This document shows positions 1 to 8,201 of a stretch of DNA of 64,000 nt, piece by piece. The position numbers were made by a program, and so were the translations under genes. The DNA is taken from assembly GCA_023386345.1 (NCBI GenBank), contig JAEWJT010000020.1, positions 1 through 64,000 on the forward strand. Reading direction: 5' to 3'. The first letter of the stretch is position 1; the number at the start of each line of letters is the position of its first letter. A model generated the notes under the pieces. The model was given only the letters and a program-made list of their open reading frames with translations, did no database searches and was not told the origin of the DNA. Origin of the DNA: Bacillota bacterium (lineage in GTDB: Bacteria; Bacillota; Clostridia; Tissierellales; Sedimentibacteraceae).

Positions 1-420
1 TAATTCTTTACACTGTACATACAAATCTTTTTTTATATTGTATTTATAAATCTTTACATTGTATATACAAATCTTTTTTTATATTGTATTTATAAATCTT
101 TACATTGTATATACAAATCTTTTTTTATATTGTATTTATAAATCTTTACATTGTATATACAAATCTTTTTTTATATTGTATTTATTAAATATCTACATTG
201 TGTATACAAAATCTTTTTTTATATTGTATTTATTGAATATCTACATTGTGTATACAAAATCTTTTTTTATATTGTATTTATTAAATCTTTACACTGTACA
301 TACAAATCTTTTTTTATATTGTATTTATTAAATCTTTACACTGTACATACAAATCTTTTTTTATATTGTATTTATAAATCTTTACATTGTACATACAAAT
401 TCTTTACATTACCCTTAAAG
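1..420. repeat. Tandem repeat, 46-48 bp unit, about 8.5 copies
   Basis: A unit of 46-48 bp is repeated head to tail from the window edge to about 420; the last copy is partial and degenerate. Each unit has the shape (t)aaatctttaca(t/c)tgta followed by (t/c)atacaaatcttttttt and tatattgtatttat. Units 2-4 are nearly identical, units 5 and 6 share a variant (atatctacattgtgtat), and units 7 and 8 share another (ctttacactgtacat), so neighbouring pairs duplicated recently. The array lies beyond the jag terminator. An open frame runs through it only because the repeat lacks stops in that frame. It may continue left of the window. Confidence 0.95.
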
Positions 421-621
421 AATATAAAGACCATATATATTTTACAATATATTCTATCATTTGTACATATAAATTCATTATTTTTTAAAAATTATATTTA
501 ATTTTCTACTTATATTAGCTTTTTTATACATAAAAGAAACAAAGACCTTTGCTATATTTTCTATAATAATAGGAGCATGATTACATTCCATCCTCTTTAT
601 AAACAAACATTTTTATAACTA

Positions 622-656
622 GAAAAAAAGCGAGCAAATTTTTATAATTTACTCGC
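622..656 (-). terminator. Rho-independent terminator of the rpmH-jag operon
   Basis: On the minus strand a stem of 11 bp with one mismatch (gcgagtaaatt pairing with aatttgctcgc) is followed by a run of seven T. It lies 18 nt beyond the jag stop codon and closes the leftward operon. Confidence 0.9.
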
Positions 657-673
657 AAATTTTTAAGCAATAT

Positions 674-1315
674 TTATCTCTTTAAGTCTACTACTACTTT
701 TCTAAAAGGGTCATTACCTTCACTGTATGTAACTATATCCCTTTCTTCTTGAAGTGTTGAATGTATAACTCTTCTTTCATAAGGATTCATAGGCTCAAGC
801 TTTATTTTTCTCTTATAATATCTGCATCTTTCCGCTGTTCTTCTAGCTAGATTTTTAAGAGTTTCTTCTCTTTTTTCTCTGTAATCTTGGATATTTAATA
901 CTGTTTTTACATAAGCTTCTCTTTTTTTGTTTACTATAAGACTAAGCAAGAATTGAAGCTCATCAAGTGTATTACCTCTTTTTCCTATTATAATACCCTT
1001 ATCATCTTCATTTACTTCTGTTATATCAAGCTTTAAAACATTATTTTCAAAGGAAACAGTATATTCTGCTTTTACATTCATTTTATTTAGAATTTTGTCT
1101 ATGAATTCTCTAGCCTTTTCTTCTGGTCCGTTTACCATTGTAACTTTAACTTTAGCAACTTTACTTCCTAAAAGACTACCAAACAAACCTTTAGCAGGCT
1201 CCTTTAATATATCTATCTGAACTTCGTTTATTTCTGCTTCAAGCTGTTCTAATGCTGATTTCACTGCTTCATCTACTGTAGGTTTTTCAATAATAATATT
1301 TTTCATAATATACAT
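674..1315 (-). CDS. jag: Jag/KhpB (EloR) family RNA-binding protein
   Basis: Cytoplasmic RNA-binding protein of about 213 aa. Members of this family help control cell elongation and division in Firmicutes and are usually encoded beside yidC. Three parts are visible: an N-terminal Jag_N segment (about residues 4-52), a KH domain with the GKRG loop (GxxG motif, near residue 110), and a C-terminal R3H domain with the ERRVIH signature. Of the in-frame starts, the ATG at 1315 lies 7 nt after AGGTG. The ATG at 1321 is only 1 nt from it, and the ATG at 1306 would give the usual MKN-type N terminus but is 16 nt away. Last gene of the leftward operon. Confidence 0.93.
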   Translation of the reverse strand: MYIMKNIIIEKPTVDEAVKSALEQLEAEINEVQIDILKEPAKGLFGSLLGSKVAKVKVTMVNGPEEKAREFIDKILNKMNVKAEYTVSFENNVLKLDITEVNEDDKGIIIGKRGNTLDELQFLLSLIVNKKREAYVKTVLNIQDYREKREETLKNLARRTAERCRYYKRKIKLEPMNPYERRVIHSTLQEERDIVTYSEGNDPFRKVVVDLKR

Positions 1316-1444
1316 GCCCATGCACCTATTTTATAAAAACCCATTATTTACCTAAGCATGGGCGCGGCGCATTACCCTTTCTTTATTTTTAATTTATTTT
1401 AGCCTTCTCCATTGATTCTCTACTTTAAAAGAATTCCTTTGATT

Positions 1445-2224
1445 TTATTGCTCTTTAATCTTTTTTGAAGAATTTAAAACTAACCATTGTTGCACTAATT
1501 GGAATATATTTCCAACTACCCAATATAATGCAAGTCCTGAAGGGAACTTAATTGACATAAAGAATATCATAATAGGCATCATTATGTTCATCATATTTTG
1601 GGTTGATTTTTGTTGCTCGTCCACAACTGCCGGTTGAGAAGCTGAAGTCATCTTTGTTGTCAAATATGTTGTATAAGCTGATATAGCTGCAAGTATCGGT
1701 ATTGCTATACCAATGAATGGCAAGTTAAATCCCATACCTACACCATTTACAATTTCATTGCTAAGAATATGTCCTTCTGAAAAAGCTAAATCCTTAATCC
1801 ATAAAAAGCTTTTATTTATTAAATCGTAAGCAGCTTGATCTCCACCAAAGATATATTTAACGGGTTTTTGAATAACATTGAAGAATGTTACAATTAAAGG
1901 CAATTGTATAAGCATTGGCAAACATCCTGCCATAGGGTTGTATCCCTCTTCCTTATACAGCTCCATTTGTTTTCTTTGGAATGTTTGAGGGTCTTTGCCG
2001 TATTTTTCTTGTAACTCTTTAATCTTTGGGTTAAGCTCCTGCATTCTTTTCATAGACTTTGTTTGTTTTAAAGTCAAGGGCAATAATAAAAATTTAATAA
2101 CCAATGTTATTAAAATCAACGATATCGAATATGCAGATAGATACTTTGTATCTAAAGGCAACACTAAATTATAAAATAATTTCATAAGCCATCCAGTAGG
2201 AATTGCTATAAAATCTAAAATCAT
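1445..2224 (-). CDS. yidC: YidC/Oxa1/SpoIIIJ membrane protein insertase
   Basis: Inserts and folds membrane proteins, alone or with SecYEG. The protein is about 259 aa, the short Gram-positive type without the large periplasmic domain. The core is recognisable: a first TM segment near residue 35 (ISLILITLVIKFLLLPL), the cytoplasmic hairpin with KMQELNPKI-like residues, the phrase YNPMAGCLPMLIQLPL typical of the family, and later TM segments ending in PSGLALYWVVGN. Unlike most Gram-positive YidC proteins I see no clear lipobox at the N terminus. Start: an ATG at 2224 with GGAGG just upstream; an earlier in-frame TTG would lie within the ribosome binding site. Directly follows yidD. Confidence 0.95.
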   Translation of the reverse strand: MILDFIAIPTGWLMKLFYNLVLPLDTKYLSAYSISLILITLVIKFLLLPLTLKQTKSMKRMQELNPKIKELQEKYGKDPQTFQRKQMELYKEEGYNPMAGCLPMLIQLPLIVTFFNVIQKPVKYIFGGDQAAYDLINKSFLWIKDLAFSEGHILSNEIVNGVGMGFNLPFIGIAIPILAAISAYTTYLTTKMTSASQPAVVDEQQKSTQNMMNIMMPIMIFFMSIKFPSGLALYWVVGNIFQLVQQWLVLNSSKKIKEQ

Positions 2225-2236
2225 TTGTACCTCCAA

Positions 2237-2497
2237 TTATTTTAATGGGTCATAACCACCTTTATTGAAAGGGTGGCATCTTAATATTCTTTTTATTCCT
2301 AAATATGAGCCCTTGATAAATCCATACTTTTGTAAAGCTTCTACAAAATACTGCGAGCATGTTGGATAAAACCTACAGCTTGGGACAACTTTAATAGGAG
2401 AAAATTTTTGGTAAATTCTTATTAAGCTAATCAGTATCACCGAAGGTATTGATATCAACACCTTAAGCATCGTTTTCAATTTAGATAAAATTTTCAT
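2237..2497 (-). CDS. yidD: YidD membrane protein insertion efficiency factor
   Basis: Small protein (about 86 aa) that accompanies YidC. The diagnostic run is present: RIYQKFSP, then PSCRFYPTCSQY with its two cysteines, then ALQKYG and a C-terminal CHPFNKGGYDPL. The N terminus is basic and amphipathic. The start could be the ATG at 2497 or the GTG at 2500; the ribosome binding site is weak (gaagtgag). Lies between rnpA and yidC on the leftward operon. Confidence 0.95.
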   Translation of the reverse strand: MKILSKLKTMLKVLISIPSVILISLIRIYQKFSPIKVVPSCRFYPTCSQYFVEALQKYGFIKGSYLGIKRILRCHPFNKGGYDPLK

Positions 2498-2532
2498 CAC
2501 TCACTTCAAATGGATTTTAATTGTTTTTTAAC

Positions 2533-2859
2533 TTAAACATTCAAGTTACTTCTTTTCAAAACCTTGAAAAAGGACTTTTCTAAGTTCCTGTAATCAGCAT
2601 CAACTGCATTAATTCTTGCCATAAAAACAATATCGTATCCAGTCTTTATTTTATCCTCATTTAGTCTCACTATTTCTTTCAATCTTCTTCTTATTTTATT
2701 TCTATCTACAGCATTTTTAATTTTTTTTGCAGAAGTAAATCCGTATCTGTTTTTAACATCCTTATTTTTTTTAACAAAAATAACTATATTATAATCTGAA
2801 AAGGAATTATTACAATTATATACAGCTTTATACTCTGAGTTTTTTTTTATTATAATCAT
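2533..2859 (-). CDS. rnpA: Ribonuclease P protein component
   Basis: Protein subunit of RNase P, which matures the 5' end of tRNAs (about 108 aa). The RNR motif is visible as RNKIRRRLKEI, preceded by YGFTSAKKIKNAV as in other RnpA proteins. The frame stays open upstream to 3000, but homologues begin close to MIIIKKNSEYKAVY, and the ATG at 2859 has AGGA at 8 nt, so I place the start there. The Asn and Lys richness of the extra upstream stretch looks non-coding. Sits between rpmH and yidD. Confidence 0.93.
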   Translation of the reverse strand: MIIIKKNSEYKAVYNCNNSFSDYNIVIFVKKNKDVKNRYGFTSAKKIKNAVDRNKIRRRLKEIVRLNEDKIKTGYDIVFMARINAVDADYRNLEKSFFKVLKRSNLNV

Positions 2860-2921
2860 TTTAATTTTCCTAATTCTTGTAAAACAAGATTTTTGTATTG
2901 TAAGACAATACTCTTGCTTTA

Positions 2922-2946
2922 AATAACAAAGATATGCTTTGTTATT
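2922..2946. promoter_or_regulatory. Perfect 10-bp hairpin in the rpmH-rnpA spacer
   Basis: AATAACAAAG and CTTTGTTATT flank a 5-nt loop. It lies in the transcribed 247-nt spacer between rpmH and rnpA with no T run beside it, so an RNA processing or stability element is more likely than a terminator. Two shorter inverted repeats (cttgtaaaacaag, attgtaagacaat) lie next to it at about 2876-2911. Confidence 0.45.
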
Positions 2947-3106
2947 GTTCTTCGTCAAAGCTTTATTTTTTATACATACATAAACACGCCCATGCAGCAA
3001 GTCAAATATTAATATACCTAAATCGATTAAAACAAGATTTTTGCCTTTTTTAAAAAAGACTTCGCTTGCAACATGGGCTTAATGTATAATTTCATAGCTT
3101 AAATTA

Positions 3107-3241
3107 CTACGCTGACAATACTTTTCTTCCCTTAGCTCTTCTGCTCTTTAATACTTTTCTTCCGTTTCTTGTACTCATTCTTTTTCTGAAGCCATGTTCC
3201 TTACTTCTTTGTTTTCTTTTCGGTTGATAAGTTCTTTTCAT
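3107..3241 (-). CDS. rpmH: 50S ribosomal protein L34
   Basis: A 44-codon gene read on the minus strand, beginning MKRTYQPKRKQRSKEHGF and ending RRAKGRKVLSA. This is the full-length L34 sequence, a basic protein of the large ribosomal subunit. A strong ribosome binding site (AAGGAGGTG) precedes the ATG at 3241. It is the first gene of the leftward operon facing away from dnaA, the standard position beside oriC. A possible promoter on the minus strand (TTGTAG, 18 nt, TATAAA) lies about 35-60 nt upstream. Confidence 0.97.
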   Translation of the reverse strand: MKRTYQPKRKQRSKEHGFRKRMSTRNGRKVLKSRRAKGRKVLSA

Positions 3242-3994
3242 TTCAAAAACACCTCCTTATTTATGACAGACATTTATAGTTAATATTTTATATTATCTAC
3301 AAAAATCATATGTTTTCACGAAATTTTATTTATAATAATAAAGCAAAGCTTCATTATTCAACAATAAATCAAAGCTTTATTATCCAATAAAACTTTTATA
3401 CTACTAATCATAAAGATTAATATAATTAGTTTAAAATAAAATTGCACGAAAATATTATATAAACTAATTTCGAGAATGTCAACATAATAATATTAAAGTT
3501 TTATTAAAAATAGTAAAGCAAGCTTTATTATTTAACAATAAAACTTTGGAATTTTATAATATTAAACAATTATTGCCAATAATAATAAAATATTATAAAA
3601 TTATCCAAATAATAAATTTAATGTTAAAAATATCATGAACAATTTTTTTATATTATGTGTAACTCTTGTAATATACTATACTTTTGCAAATAATGCAATT
3701 ATTTTTTAATAATTCTAATAAATAATTGAAATTTTTTTAAAAAAGTGTTAATATTAATATATTAATTTTTTTGTATTAACAATTTGTACACAAGTTATCA
3801 ACAAATTTTCAACATATTATTAGTTTGTTGATAAGTATGTTTACAACTTTTTAGTAAATTGGCAAAATCATTCAAATTTGAATAGTTATATTGTTTATAA
3901 ATTAATAACACAACTGTTGATAAGGCTTATTTTTCAATGTTGTTGATATATTTTTATCCACAATTAAGTTTTAAAATTTTAGGAGGGGACAAGC
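3242..3994. other. oriC: Origin of replication region (oriC), rpmH-dnaA interval
   Basis: A 750-bp, extremely A+T-rich interval between divergent rpmH and dnaA. DnaA-box matches are a perfect TTATCCACA at 3954-3962 (+), and TTATCAACA at 3795-3803 (+), 3826-3834 (-) and 3915-3923 (-). A weaker match is at 3940-3948 (-). The block at about 3620-3780 is almost pure A/T and is the likeliest unwinding element. The left half (3340-3560) has several imperfect copies of an AAAGCTTTATTAT-like sequence. Assignment rests on box clustering and gene context. Confidence 0.85.
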
Positions 3995-5329
3995 TTGGAA
4001 TTAAATGAAATATGGAGCGAGGTTTTAAAGATACTTAGGGAGGATGTTCATAAGGTAGCCTTTAGCACATGGTATGAGCCGCTAAAAATAGTAGCATATC
4101 AAAACAATACCGTCTATTTAGAGACAGCTAATGAATTTTTTAGAAATATGGTAAGCCAAAGACATCATTCTTTGTTAAAGAATGCTTTTGAGTATGTCTT
4201 AAAACAGGAAACAGAATTAGTTTTCACTATACCTAGCGATAACGTAGAAAAAATGATTAAAAATAAGCAATCCTCTTTGGATCAAGAATATCCGGATGAA
4301 GAAATGCTTTCAAATAGAAAATTAAATATTAAATATAAATTTGATAATTTTATTGTAGGAAGTGGCAATAGATTTGCTCATGCAGCTTCATTAGCAGTTG
4401 CTGAAGCACCGGCTATCACCTATAATCCACTTTATTTGTACGGTGGTGTAGGTCTTGGAAAAACACACTTAATGCACGCCATAGGACATTATATATTAGA
4501 TTTTAATCCAGATGCTAAGGTACTCTATGTTACAAGTGAAAAATTTATGAACGATTTAATAAATTCCATCCAAAATAGAACTACAGAAGCCTTTAGAAAC
4601 AAATATAGAGAAATAGATGTTTTACTAATAGATGATATACAATTTATAGCAGGTAAGGAAAGTACACAGGAAGAATTTTTCCATACTTTCAACGCTTTAC
4701 ATGAAGCAAATAAACAAATAATAATATCAAGTGATAATCCTCCTAGTGATATTCCAACTCTTGAGGATAGACTTCGCTCTCGTTTTGAGTGGGGACTTAT
4801 AGCTGATATTCAAGCTCCTGATTTTGAAACAAGAATTGCAATACTCAGAAAAAAGGCAGAAATTGAAAAATACAATATTCCTGATGAAGTAATTACCTAT
4901 ATAGCTCAAAATATTCAATCCAATATCAGAAAGTTAGAGGGAGCATTAATAAGATTAGTTGCCTATTCTTCATTGTACAATAAAGAAATAAATGTTGATT
5001 TAGCTCAAGAAGCTTTAAAAAATATAGTTTCAGCTAATAAAAAGGTATCAATAAAAGAAATTCAAGATGCTGTTTCTAATTTTTATAATGTATCACTAAA
5101 TGATTTAAAATCTAAGGCAAAGAGTAAAAATATAGCTTATCCAAGACAGATAGCTATGTATATAGCAAAAACAATAACTGATGAAAGCTACCCTAGTATA
5201 GGAAATGCCTTTGGTGGCAGGGATCATTCTACAGTTATTCATGCTTATAATAAGATAAAAGAAGAAACTGAAACTAACTTAGATTTAAAAAAAGCTATTG
5301 ATGATATTATAGCGATGATAAATAATTAA
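3995..5329 (+). CDS. dnaA: Chromosomal replication initiator DnaA
   Basis: Initiator ATPase that binds DnaA boxes and opens oriC (444 aa, normal length). Domain I is at the N terminus (ELNEIWSEVLKIL). The AAA+ domain has Walker A GGVGLGKTHL and Walker B LLIDDIQFIAG. The C-terminal DNA-binding domain has the signature YPSIGNAFGGRDHSTVIHAY. The start is TTG at 3995 with AGGAGGGG 6 nt upstream, which is unusual but clear. Transcribed away from rpmH; the DnaA boxes directly upstream suggest autoregulation. Confidence 0.98.
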   Translation: MELNEIWSEVLKILREDVHKVAFSTWYEPLKIVAYQNNTVYLETANEFFRNMVSQRHHSLLKNAFEYVLKQETELVFTIPSDNVEKMIKNKQSSLDQEYPDEEMLSNRKLNIKYKFDNFIVGSGNRFAHAASLAVAEAPAITYNPLYLYGGVGLGKTHLMHAIGHYILDFNPDAKVLYVTSEKFMNDLINSIQNRTTEAFRNKYREIDVLLIDDIQFIAGKESTQEEFFHTFNALHEANKQIIISSDNPPSDIPTLEDRLRSRFEWGLIADIQAPDFETRIAILRKKAEIEKYNIPDEVITYIAQNIQSNIRKLEGALIRLVAYSSLYNKEINVDLAQEALKNIVSANKKVSIKEIQDAVSNFYNVSLNDLKSKAKSKNIAYPRQIAMYIAKTITDESYPSIGNAFGGRDHSTVIHAYNKIKEETETNLDLKKAIDDIIAMINN

Positions 5330-5595
5330 TTATAAACAATATATTGTTTACTAGCTGTTGATATCTTGTTAATAATTTTATGACACTTTTTACTTGTTAA
5401 TTTTTATTAAAACATTATTTACACCTTAGTCAACAATCATAATATTAAGATTTATATGTTTTTTTAAAGCTTATATAAGTTATTAACAAATTAACAGCCC
5501 CTATTACTAATGCTACTAATTTTTTATTATTATTTTATATAAAGCACAGATATCCACACGATCGAAAAAATTATAAATTTAAAAGGAGTAAAAAA
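5330..5595. promoter_or_regulatory. dnaA-dnaN spacer with DnaA-box-like sites
   Basis: The 266-bp A+T-rich spacer holds near matches to DnaA boxes: ATATCCACA at 5550-5558 and TGTTGATAT at 5357-5365. Some Firmicutes have a bipartite origin with boxes on both sides of dnaA; this spacer could be the second part or simply carry the dnaN promoter. Confidence 0.4.
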
Positions 5596-6705
5596 ATGAA
5601 AGTAACTATAAGTCAGAAAGAATTAAGCAAGGCTATAAATATTGTACAAAAAGCTGTAACATCAAAGACTCCGATGCCTATTTTAAATGGAATATTAATA
5701 GAAGCCATTGAAAATAGATTGTACTTTACTGCTACAGATTTAGAGCTTGGTATAAAGACCTATGTTGATTGCGATATTATAGAAGAAGGTTCTATTGTAG
5801 TTCAATCAAGGCTTCTAGGCGAATTTGTAAGAAAATTATCTTCAAATGCGTCAGTAACTATCACTACTGATGAAAAATATAGAATGGAAATTAAATGCTT
5901 AAACTCAGATTTTAATATGTCAGGTGAATGTGCAATTGAATATCCGACAAATACTTTTGAGAATGACGGTATAAAATTTAATATAAGTTCATCTACTTTA
6001 AAAAGATTGATAAAATATACATCATTTGCTGTTTCACAAGATGTTATGAAGCCTGTTTTTACTGGATGTTTATTTGAGGTTAAAAATAATGAATGTTTCT
6101 TCGTAGCACTTGACGGACACAGAATGGCAGTAAAAAGTGAAGAATTAAATTTAGATTTAGAAGAAGAAATTTCAACAATTATACCATCTAAGGCTTTGAA
6201 TGAAATTACAAAAGTACTTGATGAAGATGACTGTGAGATAGAAATAATACTTTCTAAAAGTCATATATCGTTTAATATAGGAAACACTACTATAATTTCA
6301 AGCTTATTAGAAGGAAAATTTATAGATTATAAAGGTCTTATAAAGGATGAGTTTTTTACAAAAATTAAAGTAAACACAGCTGAATTTAGAGATAGCGTAG
6401 AAAGAGCAGCCTTACTTGCTAAGGAAGATAGAAATAATATAGTAATATTTAATATAAAAGAAAACACTATACAAATAAATGCAGTCTCTGATATTGGTAA
6501 AGCAGAAGAATTTATAATATTAAAAAATGTAGAAGGTGCAGATATAAAAATAGGGTTTAATCCAAAATATATAGTGGATGTTCTACGTATCATAGATTCT
6601 GAAGAAATAGAAGTAAATTTCTTAGGAATAATGAACCCATGCTTTATAAAAGAATCAGAAAATGAAAGTTTTAAATATATGGTTATGCCTGTTAGGACTA
6701 ATTAA
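5596..6705 (+). CDS. dnaN: DNA polymerase III beta subunit (sliding clamp)
   Basis: Ring-shaped clamp tethering the replicative polymerase to DNA (369 aa, normal length). It begins MKVTISQKELSKAINIVQKAV and shows family phrases such as TPMPILNGILIEA, ATDLELGI, LDGHRMAV in the middle domain and YMVMPVRTN at the C terminus. AAAGGAG lies 7 nt before the ATG. Follows dnaA in the standard order. Confidence 0.98.
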   Translation: MKVTISQKELSKAINIVQKAVTSKTPMPILNGILIEAIENRLYFTATDLELGIKTYVDCDIIEEGSIVVQSRLLGEFVRKLSSNASVTITTDEKYRMEIKCLNSDFNMSGECAIEYPTNTFENDGIKFNISSSTLKRLIKYTSFAVSQDVMKPVFTGCLFEVKNNECFFVALDGHRMAVKSEELNLDLEEEISTIIPSKALNEITKVLDEDDCEIEIILSKSHISFNIGNTTIISSLLEGKFIDYKGLIKDEFFTKIKVNTAEFRDSVERAALLAKEDRNNIVIFNIKENTIQINAVSDIGKAEEFIILKNVEGADIKIGFNPKYIVDVLRIIDSEEIEVNFLGIMNPCFIKESENESFKYMVMPVRTN

Positions 6706-6749
6706 AATTAGTTTAAACAAATTTAATAATAAGAGGGAGATTGTAATTT

Positions 6750-6965
6750 ATGGAAAAAATATCTATTAATACCGAATTTATAAAACTCGATCAATTTTTA
6801 AAATATGTAAATGTAGTTGAAAGTGGTGGAGTTGCAAAAATGGTTATAAATGATGGTTTAGTTAAGGTAAATGGAGAAGTATGTACCCAAAGAGGTAAAA
6901 AAATCAGAATTAATGACATCGTGGAATTTGAAAATTCAAAGTTTGTTGTATGCCAAGGCGAATAA
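6750..6965 (+). CDS. yaaA: S4-domain RNA-binding protein YaaA
   Basis: A 71-aa protein that is essentially one S4 domain (LDQFLKYVNVVESGGVAKMVINDGLVKVNGEV as a set of short family phrases). It is regularly found between dnaN and recF in Firmicutes, and I know of no established function beyond RNA binding. The ATG at 6750 follows AGAGGGAGA. Single-gene spacing to recF is about 100 bp. Confidence 0.9.
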   Translation: MEKISINTEFIKLDQFLKYVNVVESGGVAKMVINDGLVKVNGEVCTQRGKKIRINDIVEFENSKFVVCQGE

Positions 6966-7067
6966 TCCTATAAATTAAAACTTATAACATTTTTAATTTA
7001 TTGTTAGTGTTAAAATATGAGTAAAAAATGAAAATTCAATATTTAACAGAAAGGAATTATTATTAAT

Positions 7068-8201
7068 GTGATAGTAAAAAATATAAAACTTAAAAACTTC
7101 AGAAACTTTGAAGAATTAAATATTGAATTAAATGATGTTTTAAATATTTTTATTGGAGATAATGGACAAGGTAAAACAAATTTATTAGAATCTATTTATC
7201 TTTGCTCTATAGGAAAGACATTTAAACTAAATACTGAGAATGATTTGATAAAATTTGGACAAAATAATTTTGAAATAGAAATTGTAGTAAATAAGGGAAA
7301 TAATGAGAATAAAACTATAAATATATCCTATACAAAAAATCAGAAGAGAATTGTAAAAATAAATGGTGTTAAATTAGACAAAAACAGTGAATTGATAGGA
7401 TATATGAATAATGTTATATTTACTCCAGATGATTTAAAGATAATAAAAGGAAGTCCTATAGAAAGAAGAAAATTTGTAAATATTGATATATCACAGATAA
7501 AACCAAAATATAAATATTTATTAAAAAACTATAAAAAAATTGTGCTAGGACGAAATAACATATTAAAAAATTTGAATAATAATTCAAACAGAGAAGTGCT
7601 TTCAATATGGGATGACTATCTTATAGATGTTGGCTCTGAAATTATTTTTTACAGAAATGAATATATAAACAAGCTTAAATATGAGGCTTCTAAGATATAT
7701 TCAGATATTTCAGACAATAAGGAAAATTTTGATTTATCTTATAAATGCGACATAGGAAATGTAGAAAACTTATCAAAAGATGACATAAAGAAAATTTTCA
7801 GAGAAAAAATAGAAAAAAATATAGAAAATGAAATTTTCAGAAAAAATTCTTTATATGGCCCACATAAAGACGATATAATAACAAAGATAAATAATAAAGA
7901 TTTTAAATATTTTGGATCTCAGGGGCAGCAAAGGAGTGCTGTTCTAGCCATTAAGCTTGGAGAAATAGAAATAATTAAAAATGAAATAGGGGAATATCCT
8001 GTACTTTTGTTAGACGATGTTTTATCAGAGCTTGATAATAAAAGAAAAGGATTCTTAATAGATTATATAAAGGATATACAGACTATAATAACTTCAACGG
8101 ATGACACAGATTTAAAGGATTTAGTAAAAAAGAGTGATAAAAAAATCTTTCATATATGTGAAGGAAGAATAGAAAGGAACGAAGAAACATGTCAGAATTA
8201 A
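7068..8201 (+). CDS. recF: DNA replication and repair protein RecF
   Basis: SMC-like ATPase that helps load RecA at gaps (377 aa). Walker A is GDNGQGKTNLLESIYL near residue 30, the signature region is FGSQGQQRSAVLA, and Walker B with D-loop is LLLDDVLSELDNKR. The start is GTG at 7068 with AAAGGA upstream; the overlapping ATG at 7065 is out of frame and hits an immediate stop. The last 13 nt overlap gyrB, so translation is probably coupled. Confidence 0.97.
   Translation: MIVKNIKLKNFRNFEELNIELNDVLNIFIGDNGQGKTNLLESIYLCSIGKTFKLNTENDLIKFGQNNFEIEIVVNKGNNENKTINISYTKNQKRIVKINGVKLDKNSELIGYMNNVIFTPDDLKIIKGSPIERRKFVNIDISQIKPKYKYLLKNYKKIVLGRNNILKNLNNNSNREVLSIWDDYLIDVGSEIIFYRNEYINKLKYEASKIYSDISDNKENFDLSYKCDIGNVENLSKDDIKKIFREKIEKNIENEIFRKNSLYGPHKDDIITKINNKDFKYFGSQGQQRSAVLAIKLGEIEIIKNEIGEYPVLLLDDVLSELDNKRKGFLIDYIKDIQTIITSTDDTDLKDLVKKSDKKIFHICEGRIERNEETCQN

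Noticed and set aside
59..501. Open frames of 90 and 116 codons through the tandem repeat
   Set aside because: Their open state follows from the repeat composition; the unit length is not a constant multiple of 3, there is no ribosome binding site and the peptide is low complexity.
2860..3000. N-terminal extension of RNase P protein
   Set aside because: No ribosome binding site, contains the hairpin 2922-2946 and has no counterpart in the family.
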